Notes: a model not told the origin generated them from the sequence alone. 64,000 nt of DNA from Amaurobius ferox (GCA_951213105.1 OX578155.1:34555984-34619983); one strand, 5' to 3'; counted from the first letter of the stretch, positions 32,403-45,881 are shown. Numbers and translations: made by a program.

Positions 32403-32775
32403 TTTCTGTACTCCAAAACGTTTACCCTAAACAAATCGATATATAAACTTGTTCCAAAATCGATATATAAACTTGTTACCCCAACAAAACCATAGCGCCG
32501 CAACTTAATTACCTATTACACAGATAATATCAGGACAGAATCTTAATCTGCTAAACTGCGAAATTAAAATATCAGAAAACTGTTAAAGAAAATAGTCTCT
32601 TGATCACGTCTTTGGAAAATTCGGAAGTATTATCTGAGTTTCTAAGGGAATAAACTAGCTACATTCCATAGGTAGTTGCTAATCTTTGAAAATTTGTTAA
32701 CCGAATACACAATTTCGCAATTGCTCAGTTAAGCAAATTGTAGCGTTCGCGTAGACAATAGGAGCTTGAAATTTT
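32403..32775. other. No gene seen
   Basis: Contains a direct repeat ATCGATATATAAACTTGTT (32435 and 32460). Otherwise featureless. Confidence 0.4.
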
Positions 32776-32930
32776 GTCCCAGTAGCTCAACGGTACAGCG
32801 TCGACTGGCCAGTTCGAAGATCCAGGGTTCGATTCCCGGTTGGGGCAGCAAGATTCTTTACAATTACGCCCAACAAATCAACCCTGTAGGTTAGTGCAAA
32901 GATGCCGGAGATAGTGCAAAGATAAATTTC
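32776..32930 (+). mobile_element. SINE family 3 copy with tRNA-like head
   Basis: The head 32778-32849 still forms a 7-bp acceptor stem (with wobbles) and has a GGGTTCGATTCCC T-arm box, then GCAGCAAGATTCTTTACAAT and a body shared with 28683-28812. The D and anticodon arms are weak and position 33 is not T, so it is a SINE head rather than a tRNA gene. Confidence 0.7.
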
Positions 32931-33424
32931 GAACATTTTTTCGATAATTGAAAAGAAGATAGAAAAATATAATTATGTTAATAAATGTTCCGTAAATAGC
33001 TATTTTATATGACATTTGTTATTTAAAAGCGTCGTCATCAGTTATAATGTTTTTCCATTATAGAATTGGAATATTTTTCTTCGGAAAGTGTAAGAACAAC
33101 CTTCGATCAGAGAAGCTTGTATAGGGGCGCCATTTTGAAAATAGACGCCATTTAAATTATAACAGACGATAATTTAGTTTTTATATAATAACATGCTGTA
33201 AAAACAGCATATAAACAGGGGCGAATGAAACTTTAATGGGGGCAAGTTTTAAATTTGTTCTATATAAGTGTATCTAAATGATGTTACATAAATAGAAACT
33301 AGGTTAAAATAAAATGTCTCCTAAGGGCGAATCATCATCATCGGATGTATGCCTGATGTTTGCTTGAAAGAAACACTGTTTTCATATGAGCGATTTTCAC
33401 TGAACGCAGCTGAATAGCTTTGAA
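32931..33424. other. No gene seen
   Basis: AT-rich, no supported feature. Confidence 0.4.
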
Positions 33425-34200
33425 TTAAATGAACTGCGGGACAAATCATAAGTCCTTGAAGTTAATGAACAATTCCAAACTAAACGATTTCTACAAGTGT
33501 TAAGAGTTTTGGTGTTGTTGTTGTTGAGACCTAGACCGTCGGACCTACCAGAAAGGTGTAAGGTAACCGTTTGGACGGTCGGGAAGTGCCACCCAATTAA
33601 GACCGGAACCTTATGTGTTTGAGTTCTGTAAAATTATCTCACACATTTCTACCACTTTAATCTTAATGAAGACATTAATTAACTTTCTGTTTAATTAGCT
33701 AACAGATTTTATTAGTATGAATTTTTTTGATACAGATTACAGTCTCGTAAAATAATAGAATGTTACAAAAGTTTGAAAAACTGAATTGATTTGATTTAAT
33801 TAATTGAACCTTGAGACAAATCATAAGTCCTTGAAGTTAATGAACAATTCAAAAGTAAACGAATACTGCAAGTGTTAGAGTTCTGTAAAATTATCTCGCA
33901 CATTTCTCCCACTTTAATCTTAGTAATGAAGACATTAATTAAGTTTCTGTTTAATTAGCTAACAGATTTTATTAATATGAAACATTTCTTATACGTATTA
34001 CAGTCTCTTAAAATAATAGAATGTTACAAAAGTTTGAAACATTGAATTGTTTTGATATAATTAATTGAACTGCGGGACAAATTATAAGTCCTTGAAGTTA
34101 CTGAGCAATTCAAACGTAAACAAATACTGCAAGTGTTAAAAGTTCTGTAAAATTATCTCACACATTTCTACCACTTTAATCTTAGTAATGACGAGATCGT
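33425..34200. repeat. Tandem repeat of about 260 bp, three copies
   Basis: Units start near 33430, 33804 and 34065 with a TTGAACTGCGGGACAAATCA-type word and share CATAAGTCCTTGAAGTTAAT and AATTATCTCACACATTTCT. The first unit is enlarged by the SINE at 33512-33610. Confidence 0.8.
33512..33610 (-). mobile_element. SINE family 1, 3' portion
   Basis: (GTT)n tail and GTCGGACCTACCAGAAAGGT through CCCAATTAAGACCGGAACC on the plus strand, inserted within the first unit of the 260-bp tandem repeat. Confidence 0.8.
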
Positions 34201-35394
34201 CAAATAAGCATTTCTCATAGCTGTTGCCTCGGAATGAAATAAAATACATTAATTAAGTGTCTGCTTAATTAGCTAACAGCTTTTATTAACGTGGAACTTT
34301 CAAGACAGTGATAAATGGAACATTATGAGAAAAGTTTTTGCAAATATATTATCTTTTAGAATTTCTTAGTTTCTCTTGGAAAGAAAGTATTCCTTTTGAA
34401 TATCAATTTAGAATACTTCTATTGGTTGAAATATAGAAAAATGAGTAGAATTTTGAATATTTATCTTATAAATCGATGGATGGGAACACAAACTATCGGT
34501 TTTATAAAAAGAATATTGGTTTTTAATTATGGATGAAATTCAGCAAATGGACTATACAACTCAGCAGAGGTTTGCAGTCTTTCCTATAATTCAAATACTA
34601 TATTCTTAGCCCATACTCTCTGAAAATCAAATGCCTTTTTGTTTATACAACTTGTAATAATCACATCAAATTTCGGACAATTTATTCAGATATTTCCGAA
34701 GATATCAATTTGCATTAAATTCCCATTAGTTTAAATATTGACGTCATAGCATCTGGTCTCCAGCGCTATCTGGCGATGACGGCCTTTAGGAATCCCGTTT
34801 TCGCCTAGGTCGGCACACTATTATTTATAAGCATTGTAACCAGTCACATGATAGGTTAATTTTGAAAATTGCACATGCGCACAGCAAAGCAGCTGTGGTT
34901 CCAGGTGTGGCAAGTAGGCCGCTCAGGGACAATCGTTATCATTGAGTTGTCAATGTTTGCCCCATTCGCATGGTTTTACGTTGCATTGCATTTTCTGCTG
35001 TGTTTGAATTGTTGGCGATAAAGATAACTGTTTGTTATTTAATGCATATCGGTCTACCTTTTAAACATCTGTTGCCTCTCTGCTTATTATAATCGGTTAG
35101 TAATAATGATAACAAATTTTATAATTCGTTTATTATTTTAATAATTTTATAATTCGTTATGTCATATGAGTATTTTGTTTTCGTAGGTGTGGTTGCTACA
35201 ATTAATTATAACACCTTGGAAAAGGTAAAAAATAAATTCTATAATCTGTAAAGCAGGGCCAAGTAGGAAACCCTAGGGCAAAGTACAGTTTGAGAAACGG
35301 CAGTTTCAGGATAACTGGACCGAAAAATATTGTTTTCTGCAGTCGTTTAATAATATCATGTGCTTGATTTGCAAAAGTGCTGTAGCCGTTCCAT
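34201..35394. other. No gene seen
   Basis: AT-rich, unique by eye. A minus-strand open frame at 35202-35459 runs into the neighbouring satellite and has no recognisable domain. Confidence 0.4.
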
Positions 35395-36840
35395 AGATTC
35401 GATTTGGCGATATTTTGATAAATTTGGCGACAATTAAAATTAACCAAAATGTTCTTCAAGTAGAACAGTTGGACTGACAGACAAACGTTGCAGAAAAATA
35501 ATTACGATCCCCTCCCATTTCTGAACACAACTAATTTATTGATTTGGTGCCATGTTTGTAAATTTTGCGAAGTTTTCATCGATTTAGCGACATTTTTATC
35601 TATTTGACGACATTTTTATCAATTTGGCGACGTTTTAATAAGCTTGGCGGTATTTAAACACTCGGCAAATGGGACGGTTGGATTGACAGATAAATGTTTC
35701 CGAAACATCATACAATACTATCTCGTTTTAAAACATAAATAATTTCATTGATTTGGCGTCAAATTTATCAATTTGGCCAAATTTTTACTGATTTGGCGAT
35801 ATTTTGATAAATTTGGCGACAATTAAAACTCGACAAAATGTTTGCCAAGTAGAACAGTTGGACTGAGAGACAAACGCTGCCGAAATATAATTACAATACT
35901 ATCCCATTTCAAAACACAATTAATTTATTAATTTAGCGTCATTTTTATGAAGTTGGCGAAGTTTTTATCGATTTGGCGACATTTGTATCAATTTGGCGAC
36001 ATTTTAATAAGCTTGTAGAGATTTAAACACTCGGTAAATGGGACGGTTGGACTGACAGATAAATGTTTCCGAAACATTATTACAATACTATTTCGTTCCA
36101 AAACATAAATAATTTCATTGATTTGGCGTCAAATTTATCAATTTGGCCACATTTTTACTGATTTGGCGATATTTTGATAAATTTGGCGACAATTAAAACT
36201 CGACAAAATGTTTGCCAAGTAGAACAGTTGGACTGAGAGACAAACGCTGCCGAAATATAATTACAATACTATCTCATTTCAAAACACAATTAATTTATTA
36301 ATTTAGCGTCATTTTTATGAAGTTGGCGAAGTTTTTATCGATTTGGCGACATTTGTATCGATTTGGCGACTTTTTTATAAGCTTGTAGAGATTTAAACAC
36401 TCGGTAAATGGGACGGTTGGACTGACAGATAAATGTTTCCGAAACATTATTACAATACTATTTCGTTCCAAAACATAAATAATTGCATTGACTTGGCTTC
36501 ATATTTATCAATTTGGCCACATTTTTAGCGATTTGGCGAAATTTTCATCAATTTGGCGATATTTTGAAAAATTTGACGCCATTTTAAAAATCGTTAATTC
36601 TGTCGCCAAGTGGAATGGCTGGACTTGACAGGCAAAATGCTATCGAAACATCAATACAATACTATCCTCCTTTCAAAACGCAATTAATTTAATTGATTTG
36701 GGGTCATTTTTAGGGGTCCTTTTTATTAGCTGTCCTTTTTACTGAATTGGCGACATTTTCGTTAATTTCGCAAGATTTAAAAATAGTCGCCAAGTTGGCG
36801 ATATCTCAAAAAATTTCTTCGCTAAATTTTTCGCCACACG
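35395..36840. repeat. 370-bp satellite built from 20-bp GGCGA units
   Basis: The higher-order unit recurs at 35748, 36118 and 36488 (GATTTGGCGTCAAATTTATC). Inside each, a unit of about 20 bp, near ATCAATTTGGCGACATTTTT, is repeated, alternating with a block containing GGACAGTTGGACTGACAGA-like words. Degenerate GGCGA units continue to 36840. Confidence 0.85.
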
Positions 36841-38974
36841 TTATCCAGAGATAGATAGATAAACAAACAGATAAATCAAAGACTATATTATTAATATGTT
36901 ATATAGATTGTTTGAAAAAGAAGTTACACTTTCCACAATCCAAGAGTCATTTCCATTCCATCAACCACAAGAATCCTTACATCTTCATCACTTACCATTA
37001 CTTACCATTTCTCTCCCCCGGTTCAAAATCTGATGCATGAATCGCTCTTGAATTGCTTCCGTTGCAACCCGGGAGCTTTAGCGGGCGAATATCCACATAC
37101 AAGCGTTCGGATCCGACGTCTTGATGGTAAAGCCTCCTCCAACCCTCTACGAGCCCACTCCCGAAAGATTAATACACGGTCTTAATTTATAAAACATTAC
37201 ATTAGTATTTAAATAATTTTCTGGTAGAAAAGGATTTTATTTTATTTAAAACAAGACCACCATTCTCTATAAAAAAACAACACAAAACAAAAAAACTACA
37301 TTACTACACAATGCAATAAAAACCTAGACATCAAAACAGGAGTATGACAGAATGAAACTCCATGCATTTCTCGTCTAACATTCATTTAAATTCTATGTAT
37401 ATTAAGAATCTTAATATTAATTTTTAATTATCAATTATTGTTTAATTGGTATAATGTCAGTCTTTATGTTTTCCTTTGTGATAATGCTATTTTACGTCTA
37501 TTGGCAACACGTACTATTAATAAAATTTTGATATTTCAAGTCACAGCCCTAGGTGTATCGAAGCTATCATGCTGTGCGTTATTGTCGTAATACTCATGAA
37601 CTGGATATTGCACAATTAATCGTAGGATCTTTAGAAAAATCGATATTCGCCTTTTTTCAGACCATATTTTCAGAGCACTGGAGATAGCACACAGAGTTAA
37701 GCTGTCATGGCGACATTGTACAATCTAAGTTCCAAATGATTTTCCAACCACTAACCTTCAAACTAGCCAGAGGATGCTCAATCCTTTGAGCTGTTGGCAC
37801 GACACTTTTATCTGTAAGGGTAGATGTAAATTAACGTATACAAGGTGATTCGAAACGCTCCGTGTAAACTTTAATAATAGATAAGGAACACTAAAAGAAA
37901 CCTTTTCCGCTAGTTAATATATTTCCGTAGAGTTTGGTGCCAGGAGGAACTTTTAGGCGAAGAGGCGATTGGTTATTTTTTGCCACCATCCTTCCTAAAT
38001 CAGATTTCGTTCGTGTAATATAGATAAGTCGAGACTGGTAAGATGGCCAATATGCATCTAGCGTATGGGGCTATTCATTAAACAATGCTCTACTACTTCC
38101 TAATTGGCATTTTTTGTCTATCTCGCTTTGTTGCGCAATTCTTTCTCCTAAGTCTTTAATTCATCCGTTAGGGGCGCTGTACGTTCTTTTATTCGATCGG
38201 GTATGGTTACTTTACTATATATAGACCTAAAGCATCATGAACACTTTCTTATTAAGATATCATATGTTTTTTCCTTCATACATATATTTGTTCTAGTATG
38301 AGTAAATTCCGGAAGTTGAGGCAAAAATGCATTAAAAGAATTTCTATTTTCATTTATTATGTCTCAAATACCATTTGTCTCAAATACATATTTGTCTCAA
38401 ATACCATTAACCCCACTTAATCGGGTTCCCATACCTTGCTTACAAGAAAGCTATCTGACGCGATTTTGCAAACATCTGTGGAAACTGAGTCCTTCCAAGC
38501 AGTCGGCATAAAATTCCTATACAATTTTGCTCATGCTATGTGAATCTGCAACTGCAACTTTCAAAGTTGTAAAAACTCACTAGAAAGTCCTCCTCATTTT
38601 CTACATATATTAATTGAAAAGTTAGTTAGATCCAATATCATCTTCCATAATGCTTGATTTCCTCTTTGCAGAGTCTTGATTTTTATTGAAATAAAATACT
38701 GCTTCTGATGTAAAATTAACAAAGCCAAAGTACTCAGTATTTCCGCATAATGTTGTGAATATTTACAGGAAAGTATACATTTAGCTACTTTAAAAAAAAC
38801 CAGTTATGCTAGTCAGGCGGATATTCAAACGAAAGAATAAATGTTTTAGTTTGCATCTAAGTTCAAAATAAATATGCTTGTTCACTTTAAAAACACTAAC
38901 GATTTAAAGATATATGTGCTCTTTATCTGTGCTGTGCATCATATGAACAATTTTCTCTTCTTCCTTTTCTTTCA
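36841..38974. other. No gene seen
   Basis: A slightly GC-richer patch (37016-37150) lies in AT-rich DNA. No open frame, RNA gene or repeat that I recognise. Confidence 0.4.
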
Positions 38975-39170
38975 ATGCATGGTAATATACACAAGAAACA
39001 TATTAAAATGGTGTTAAAATTTGGGAATCAAATAATCCACAGATCTACACACTCTAGAACATGATTGTACGATTTAGCTTGACGTCTGTTTGTGTGGGAG
39101 TTAAAAATTATGCAATGAAATTTCTCCAAAATCTGTTAGGTAGGTCACATGCAGGTTTCTCTGGCACATT
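38975..39170 (-). repeat. Old, diverged family A 3' end
   Basis: CAATGCATGGTAATATACAC, then TAGAACATGATTGTACGATT and TTGACGTCTGTTTGTGTG follow the order of the family A hairpin region in reverse, with many substitutions. Confidence 0.5.
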
Positions 39171-39264
39171 ATTCTCCTATTCATTTATTTTGTCAGGTTT
39201 GTCTGTGAAACGTGCATGCGAGGGCGTAAGATGAATTATTAAATATTACCCTCGCATTATTTTT

Positions 39265-40130
39265 AAACACTTTCCAACATAGTTATAAAGTATTTATAAC
39301 TTTGTGTATTCTGTCTAGCTGTCTGTCTGTCTGTCCTTTCACAGGATAACTGCCGTGAAAATGATTTTTAGTATATTTTTGAGACGGCCTGTGGGACATA
39401 TTGGAATGAAGAAAAATATTATCACCCAATTAGTTTTGAATTTTGCACGGGTTAAAGAAATGAAATAAATTGAACCCTATAGGACATAATTTTTCAAACA
39501 TTTTCTAGACGGAGTTAAAATTCGCATATGGCTTCAAAAAATATTCTAATTATCACCTAAAATGTCCAAAAAAATTTCATCGAATATGTTAAGCAGTATT
39601 TTAAATAAAAATTGAAATAATAATTACACCCCTACTATATGAAGAGATCACGTGACTTATTTCAAAATAAAGTAAGACGTTCATTTTTTTTGTTCGCTTA
39701 GGGAAAATAGTGATTTTTATAATGGGAGCTTATATTTACATTTAACGCTGCATCCGTCTTACACCCTCTTCATTTTTGCATATTATCTGTGTATACAAAT
39801 TTTGTGCCTACGTAATTACAATATTTTTGATTTTAAATGATCATTAACGAATAAACTTTGATTACATTTACGATGAAGCTTAATTTTAACATGTGCAAAA
39901 TATAAACAAATCAACGATTTGAAGATGAGTTGTATAAGAATTCATGTAATTTTAACGCAAAATTACTTAACTCTGAAGCCTGGAATAAGAGTATATGAAT
40001 GAAATACATACTGCTTTTACATAAGAGAGCTATACGATTTATATTTCAATGACGTCATTTGAATAAATTTCATTTGTTTCATTGAAGTTCTAAGTTTTCA
40101 AGTAAAAAATAAATTACAGAGTATAATATA
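39265..40130 (+). repeat. Family C interspersed repeat, diverged
   Basis: Starts AACACTTTCCAACATAGTTA, then CTGTCTGTCTGTCCTTTCAC and GATAACTGCCGTGAAAATGA. Contains GAAGAGATCACGTGAC (39640) and GACGTCATTTGAATAAATTT (40049) as in the other copies. Confidence 0.6.
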
Positions 40131-41690
40131 TTACGGAGTGAAATATATTATGGAGGTCCCAGGACTGGTTAACTCGATAAGATTTACAAATCAAATTACA
40201 TGGAGTGTGGTTCAACGCGACATTATTATTACAGAATTTAATTTTAGTAACTGTCTTTACATTCAAATTTTACAAGAGAAATTTTGAAAAATCGTTATCT
40301 TGAGATGATTATAATTGCAGGATCTTATCAGTCGCTTTAAAGTGCTTAAAAATATTTCGATTGGTACCATAAATGATAATGTACCCTCCGGGAGAGGACG
40401 AGTAACTTACCCCTTGAAGGGGCTAATGACTTCACGAAGAAGAAATTGTGTCGCGGCTATTTTTAAGAACAGTAATTGAAATTAGAAAGACCCGTGATAA
40501 TTGAGATATAAAATAACCCTTTTATGTGTGATTATGCCACGTTTTGCCCTCTGCTGTCATGTTAACAAAATATAAATTTTCCAATAAATTTCGAAGTTTT
40601 TGCTCGGATTTGGAACCATTCTATCTAGTTCCAAATTATTTTACAAAAAAGCAGGATGTAAAGTTTCGTGAACATCCATAATTATTTGTGTCCGTTATCG
40701 TGAACACAGGAAATCAATCACAGACATATTAACAGAAACACGGACAGACGAATGTGCATCACTCCAAAAATAGTCAAAACGCGTTCAGGCAGTTTTAAAA
40801 CATATATTGACATTAAGATCTCGAAATCGAAAATAATCGTGGAATCAATACATGATCAATATTAGGTGTGAAAAAGTAAAAATAAATATTTACCACAAAA
40901 GGCGGTTCCGTAACTGAATTTAGGCTTTGCAGATGATTATCTATTTATTTATTTATTTTCTGGATATTCTCTAAAATCGAATGCATTCCAATGACGGGAC
41001 CAGGGCGGCCTTGCCGAATGGGGTTTAAAGTAGGAAAAATGATAATGTCACGAAGGAAAACGACATATAGAATTTCATTTTACCGTGACTAAAGGAATCT
41101 GATTAAGACCACACAAATTTGAATAACACTGAGTAAACCAACATCACATTAAGTTACATAAAGATTGTAAAGGAGTGACGTGTATATTTATTCTAGTAAG
41201 CATTCCCAGATATTTCTTTATGATTTGAATTTCATGTGGAATAATCTATTATTTTCCAGAAAATGATCGCTTTCGAGAATTAATTTAAAGATGAAGCACA
41301 TTTTACGATCTACTGAACACATCTTAACATTTTTTATAGGGTATGCTGATATGGACACGGTAGCTCAATAGCCAATCTCAGTATCGATGCAAAATTTTAC
41401 GTGTAGATACATCGTATAGCATATTAGAATTAGACAGAACTCACCGAGTACCAGTTGAAATATAACTGTTTCATAACAAGCATATGCCCTGGACAATGAG
41501 ATTTTTTGAATAATTCAATTTTACAATGGGTTTTATCTGAATGTTCAACTATATACCAAATTGTATGTCTCCATCTCACAGTAGAGTGACTATTTCTCAT
41601 ACATTAATCCAACTGAACTCCCCTGAAATACTAAATATTCGAATACAGTATTTTTTTTTTCCTTTTTATTCATTCACAAATCCAGTTACA
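40131..41690. other. No gene seen
   Basis: AT-rich DNA without a feature I can support. Confidence 0.4.
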
Positions 41691-41693
41691 AAA

Positions 41694-43310
41694 ATCTGAT
41701 GTGGACAGCACATGACTTTCCCTGCAGACTTATATTAACGTTCTCTTTATTTTAATTAAATTTATTTCACTTTTAATTCAATTTTCGTTCTCATTCGGTA
41801 ACCGGGCTTATTTTCAAAGGTGGCGTAGGGAAAGTATGAAAAACTAAAATATCTCGTGAACGGCTAGTCCTAGTGTAATGGGGTTGGTCTTATTCTTTTC
41901 GTCGTTAAAAATTACGTATTAAATCAGCATTTAATGGATATATTTGAGTATACCCAGTTCTTTAGTTTAGATTTGGACGATTTTTGCGGGCCATTTTGCA
42001 AAAAAAGGCAAGTCATTTTTTTCCGAATCATACCAAAATTTAATCAGCACCAAGGTAACTCACAAGTGACTCATCTACCGAATTTTGTGAAATTCGGTCC
42101 ATCAGTTTTTCAGTTAGAGTGGATACAAGCTTTTGCGGGCCATTTCGCAAAAAAAGGCGGGTTCTTTTATTCCGAATCGTACCCAAAACTAATCAGCACC
42201 AGACTCGTTCACAAGTAACTTACCTACCAAATTTTGTGAAATTCGGTCCATTAGTTTTTTAGTTAGAGTGGATACAAAATCTGCACAGACAGACACACAG
42301 ACAGACACACAGACTGACACACACACAGACGTCACGCTAAAAATAGTTTTTTCGTATTCTAGAGGTCTCGAAACGTGTAGATCCGTCGAAAACTCGAGTT
42401 GTGATTTTCGGCATGATTCCAATACTTTCCCTATACATTACCATGTATTGCAGGGAAAGTAAAAAAGACATGTTCCTTTCTCCCGATGCGTACCAAAATC
42501 TAATCAGCACCTGGTCAAGTGACTTACCAAATTTTATGAAATTTGGTCAATTAGTTTTTCAGTTAGAGTGGATATATACGTTGCACAGACAGACAGACAC
42601 AACGACGCCACGCTTAAAATAGTTTTTTCGTGTTCTAAATTCGGGTTTTTTTCGGTTCGAGCTCTCGAAAAGTGTAGATCCGTCGAAAACTCGATTTTCG
42701 ACACGATTCCAATACTTTCCCTATGCATTACCACGTATTGCAGGGAAATTAAAAATTCTGATGTGAGCAGCACATGACTTTCCCTGCAGATTTAACTTCA
42801 TTTTGTAGTTTTTTATTTCATTATGCATTAAATTCAGTTTAATTGCAGAAAATAACATGGATACTTTTTTGATATTATATCCGATTTTCATTTTTATTGC
42901 ATCTTCGTTTCATTTGGCAACTTAATTCACATTAAATACTTCAGGTCCTCAAAATTGGAAAAAAAAAAAAAAAAAAAAAACCTAAAATATCTCGAGAACG
43001 GTTCATCTTACAGTAATGGGGTCAGTTTTATTCGCTTAGTTGTAAAAATTTACCTGACGAAAAAGTACTTAATTAATATATTTCAACAAATTTAGACATT
43101 TATTTCAGATTTTCACTATCTTTGCGGGCCATTTCGCAAGAAAATTCGGTTATATTTTTCGAATCATCTCAAAATCTAATCAGCATCTGGATATCCATCA
43201 GGGACTTAAACACTAAGTTTCAAGAAATTTTTTTAAATAGTTTTTTAACTACAGTGTAAATCGTCTTCATTTCCTTCAAATTACAAATTTAACTGCGAGG
43301 AAAGTAATAA
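41694..43310 (+). repeat. Family A array, one full and two partial copies
   Basis: Full copy 41694-42464; a 5'-truncated copy 42466-42751 joined at the hairpin; a third, more diverged copy 42755-43310 that keeps the GTGAGCAGCACATGACTTTC tip but has lost the terminal hairpin. Confidence 0.8.
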
Positions 43311-43559
43311 AAACGTGAGAACCAGAAACAAGATACTTCAGCCCATAATGTTAAGAATAATGTCGCAGAAAAAAGTTGCAATTTTTACGCGTTACTGAAG
43401 CTTCACCGAAAGTTTTACATTTGATTTTTTAATTACAAGTGGTTTTAGAAAAATATGTAATATGCATTTTGTCTGTTATGGAAATGTTATATGTAAATTA
43501 TGCATTCCCTGGCAGACTAGGGACGTAAACCCCATGTCGTACCTGCCAGTGGAAATTAT

Positions 43560-43712
43560 TCTGTAACGGTAGGGAAGGAAAGTACGATCCCTGTGGATGC
43601 CTCCCCCACTGGGTTCCGGTCTAACTTGGGTGGCACTTCCCGGCCGTCCAAACAGTTACCTTACACCTTTCTGGTAGGTCGGACGGTCTGGATTTTAACA
43701 ACAACTCTATTT
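43560..43712 (+). mobile_element. SINE family 1, 3' portion
   Basis: GATCCCTGTGGATGCCTCCC through CGGACGGTCTGGATTTTAAC and a short CAACAA tail. The sequence immediately upstream (43505-43560) is not the normal SINE head. Confidence 0.8.
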
Positions 43713-44095
43713 AGTTTGCATAACATTCTATATTCTATAATATACAATACATCCTTGAAGGTTGCAATCATATGTCTTATTTTAAGTCATTTTTCGTTCA
43801 AGCATCAGTTATATTCATTGCTTTTATCCTATGTTCCAGCTGGAACTCTGTTACCTCATTGACATATGTTTTGCAAAAATTTTGTTCATTTTTTGTTATT
43901 CTAATAGCATTTTAGATTTAGATCCGTATTGTTGCAAACGTGCAATATTACCTTTGGCGCTTCCTTTTTCGTCTGTCTTGAAGGCCAGGCGAAGATAACA
44001 CAGTCCATGACGTCAGCATGACGTGAGGATGAAGTGAGCAGCTTTTAATTAGGGAAGAAGTAAAATAAAAATTAGGGAAGAAGTTAGCAGCTTGG

Positions 44096-44138
44096 ACTGG
44101 GAAATCCTGGCAGCAATTGGCTGCCAGGATTTCCCAGT
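44096..44138. repeat. Perfect 19-bp-stem hairpin
   Basis: ACTGGGAAATCCTGGCAGC, loop AATTG, then the exact complement. It is preceded by a short direct repeat ATTAGGGAAGAAGT (44049, 44081) and a TGACGTCA word near 44008. No known function assigned. Confidence 0.85.
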
Positions 44139-44488
44139 TAGAAGCAAGGTTTACAGATTTGACGATTTATAGCCAATTTGGCGACATTTGGCGACTTCCG
44201 TAATGTTCCAGAAACTTCTCGATAGAACGATGTAAGATATAGAGATTTCCAGAAGTTTCTATGGAGAGACTATACATAGAAGTCATCACTGAATCGGAGA
44301 TTTCAGTTGAGTCCACAGTATACGAGCTACAATGGACTGTGACTTTTGTCAATGTTTCGAGAAGAGTAGCAGTTATCTTGTGAAATTATTTTTAACAGTA
44401 TTTTGAGAATATTATCGCTTATTCTGTGAAATTAGCGCAGCATTTAAATACTGTTTTGATTGTATATTATTCCTGTTTTCTTTGTGCT

Positions 44489-44570
44489 TGTTGTTGTTGA
44501 GACCCAGACCGTCCGACCTACCAGAAAGGTGTAAGGTAACTGTTTGGACGGCCGGGAAGTGCCACCCGAA
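44489..44570 (-). mobile_element. SINE family 1, 3' end fragment
   Basis: GTTGTTGTTGAGACCCAGAC through CGGGAAGTGCCACCC on the plus strand. Confidence 0.8.
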
Positions 44571-44699
44571 AAGTTATCCAGAAACTTGGACTCGTTCTTG
44601 TATCCTGCGTATGCTCGATTCCGGAACAATATGTAGTTTACCCCAAGAATTGCAATTGACCATTCTTTAAGATTTAAATATATTGGTGTTTCTTTTCTG

Positions 44700-45185
44700 T
44701 TTATTTCTTTTTCATACTATGCAATATAGAATAGATAAAATATAGTTTTCACGAAAATTTTCGAGTACGATATTTTGATGCCGATGCCAATATACGTTTT
44801 AGGACCTTCTGAATACGTTTTGGCTACTTTTGGAATGTTGTCTGTCTGCATGTCTGTGGTCGATTTCTTGTGTACACTACAGCGGCCACAAAAATTCATG
44901 GATTTTCACGAAACTTTATATGCTGCTTTGTTATCAGAAAACCTAGAATTAGATAGACTTTTTTAAATTTGAGCAAAAACTTTGAAAATTATTCGTATTT
45001 TATATTTTTTTTTACATGGCAGCATAGGACAAAATTTGATATAATCATGCATAAAAGGGTTTACTTATGGCCCAATGGTTATGAGACTTTATAGTTTCAA
45101 TCATTGTTATGAAAAATAGCGAAACATTTTTTTTGTTCGTGACGTTATTAACTCCCCTTTGGGGGGGGGGGGAAGTTACCCCCTG
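44700..45185 (+). repeat. Family D interspersed repeat, best copy
   Basis: Runs from a TATAGTTTTCACGAAAATTT block through TGTCTGTGGTCGATTTCTTG and GGATTTTCACGAAACTTTAT to a GTGACGTTATTAACTCCCCT end, followed by a G tract. Confidence 0.6.
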
Positions 45186-45218
45186 CGTAAAAGATTTTTT
45201 TCAAGCCCTGTAAGTGTG

Positions 45219-45862
45219 AGCGTCAGTAAATATTCTGCCCTATCCGCGCTTTGTTAACTTTCGCGGCACACATTTTTGGTGCTGCCATCTGTTGTCGTAA
45301 TTTAATTCATCCTAATTATTTTTATTTTTTAATAAACATTTTTAAATATCTATTCCTTCTAAAACAGTATTAAATACAACAACAGATCATATATATACCT
45401 ATGCCACAATCACGGAAAGGTAATTTTTCATTCAATAAATTTGATAAGGGGAACTGAATGTACATCACTGAGGACTGCAGTTTTGTCTTCAAGTTCCTTT
45501 GTCTTCAAGTTCAAGTCCAAGTTTAATTGCATTTCCGTGATTGTGGCATTATTATATATGATCTGTTGTTGTATTTAATAGCGTATTAGAAGGAATATAC
45601 ATTAAGAAATGTTCATTAAAAAATAAAAATAGTCGGTATGAATTAAATTACAACAGATGGCAGCACCAAAAATATTTTGAATTAAAATAAAAAATATATT
45701 CTATGTTTTATTGGGTACTAAATTTAGTTTTAATATAATCTAAGCATTGCATTTAATCTATCAGAAAATATTTCGCAACTGTTTGAGCAGAATTTCGGCG
45801 AAAAATGTGTGCCGCGAAAGTTAACAAAGCGCGGATAAGGCAGAAGATTTGCTGATGCTCCG
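45219..45862. mobile_element. Fold-back (MITE-like) element, copy 1
   Basis: Ends share AGCGTCAGTAAAT...TGCCCTATCCGCGCTTT in inverted orientation. Long arms (GGTGCTGCCATCTGTTG at 45279 and its complement at 45656) meet at a small centre. The left arm lacks a block of about 130 bp present in the right arm and in copy 2. Confidence 0.75.
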
Positions 45863-45881
45863 TCAGTAAATCTTCTGTAAA

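Noticed and set aside
32778..32849. Possible tRNA-Gly gene
   Set aside because: The acceptor stem pairs, but the D stem is weak, the residue before the anticodon is G instead of T, and the flanking body is shared with 28683-28812; called SINE family 3.
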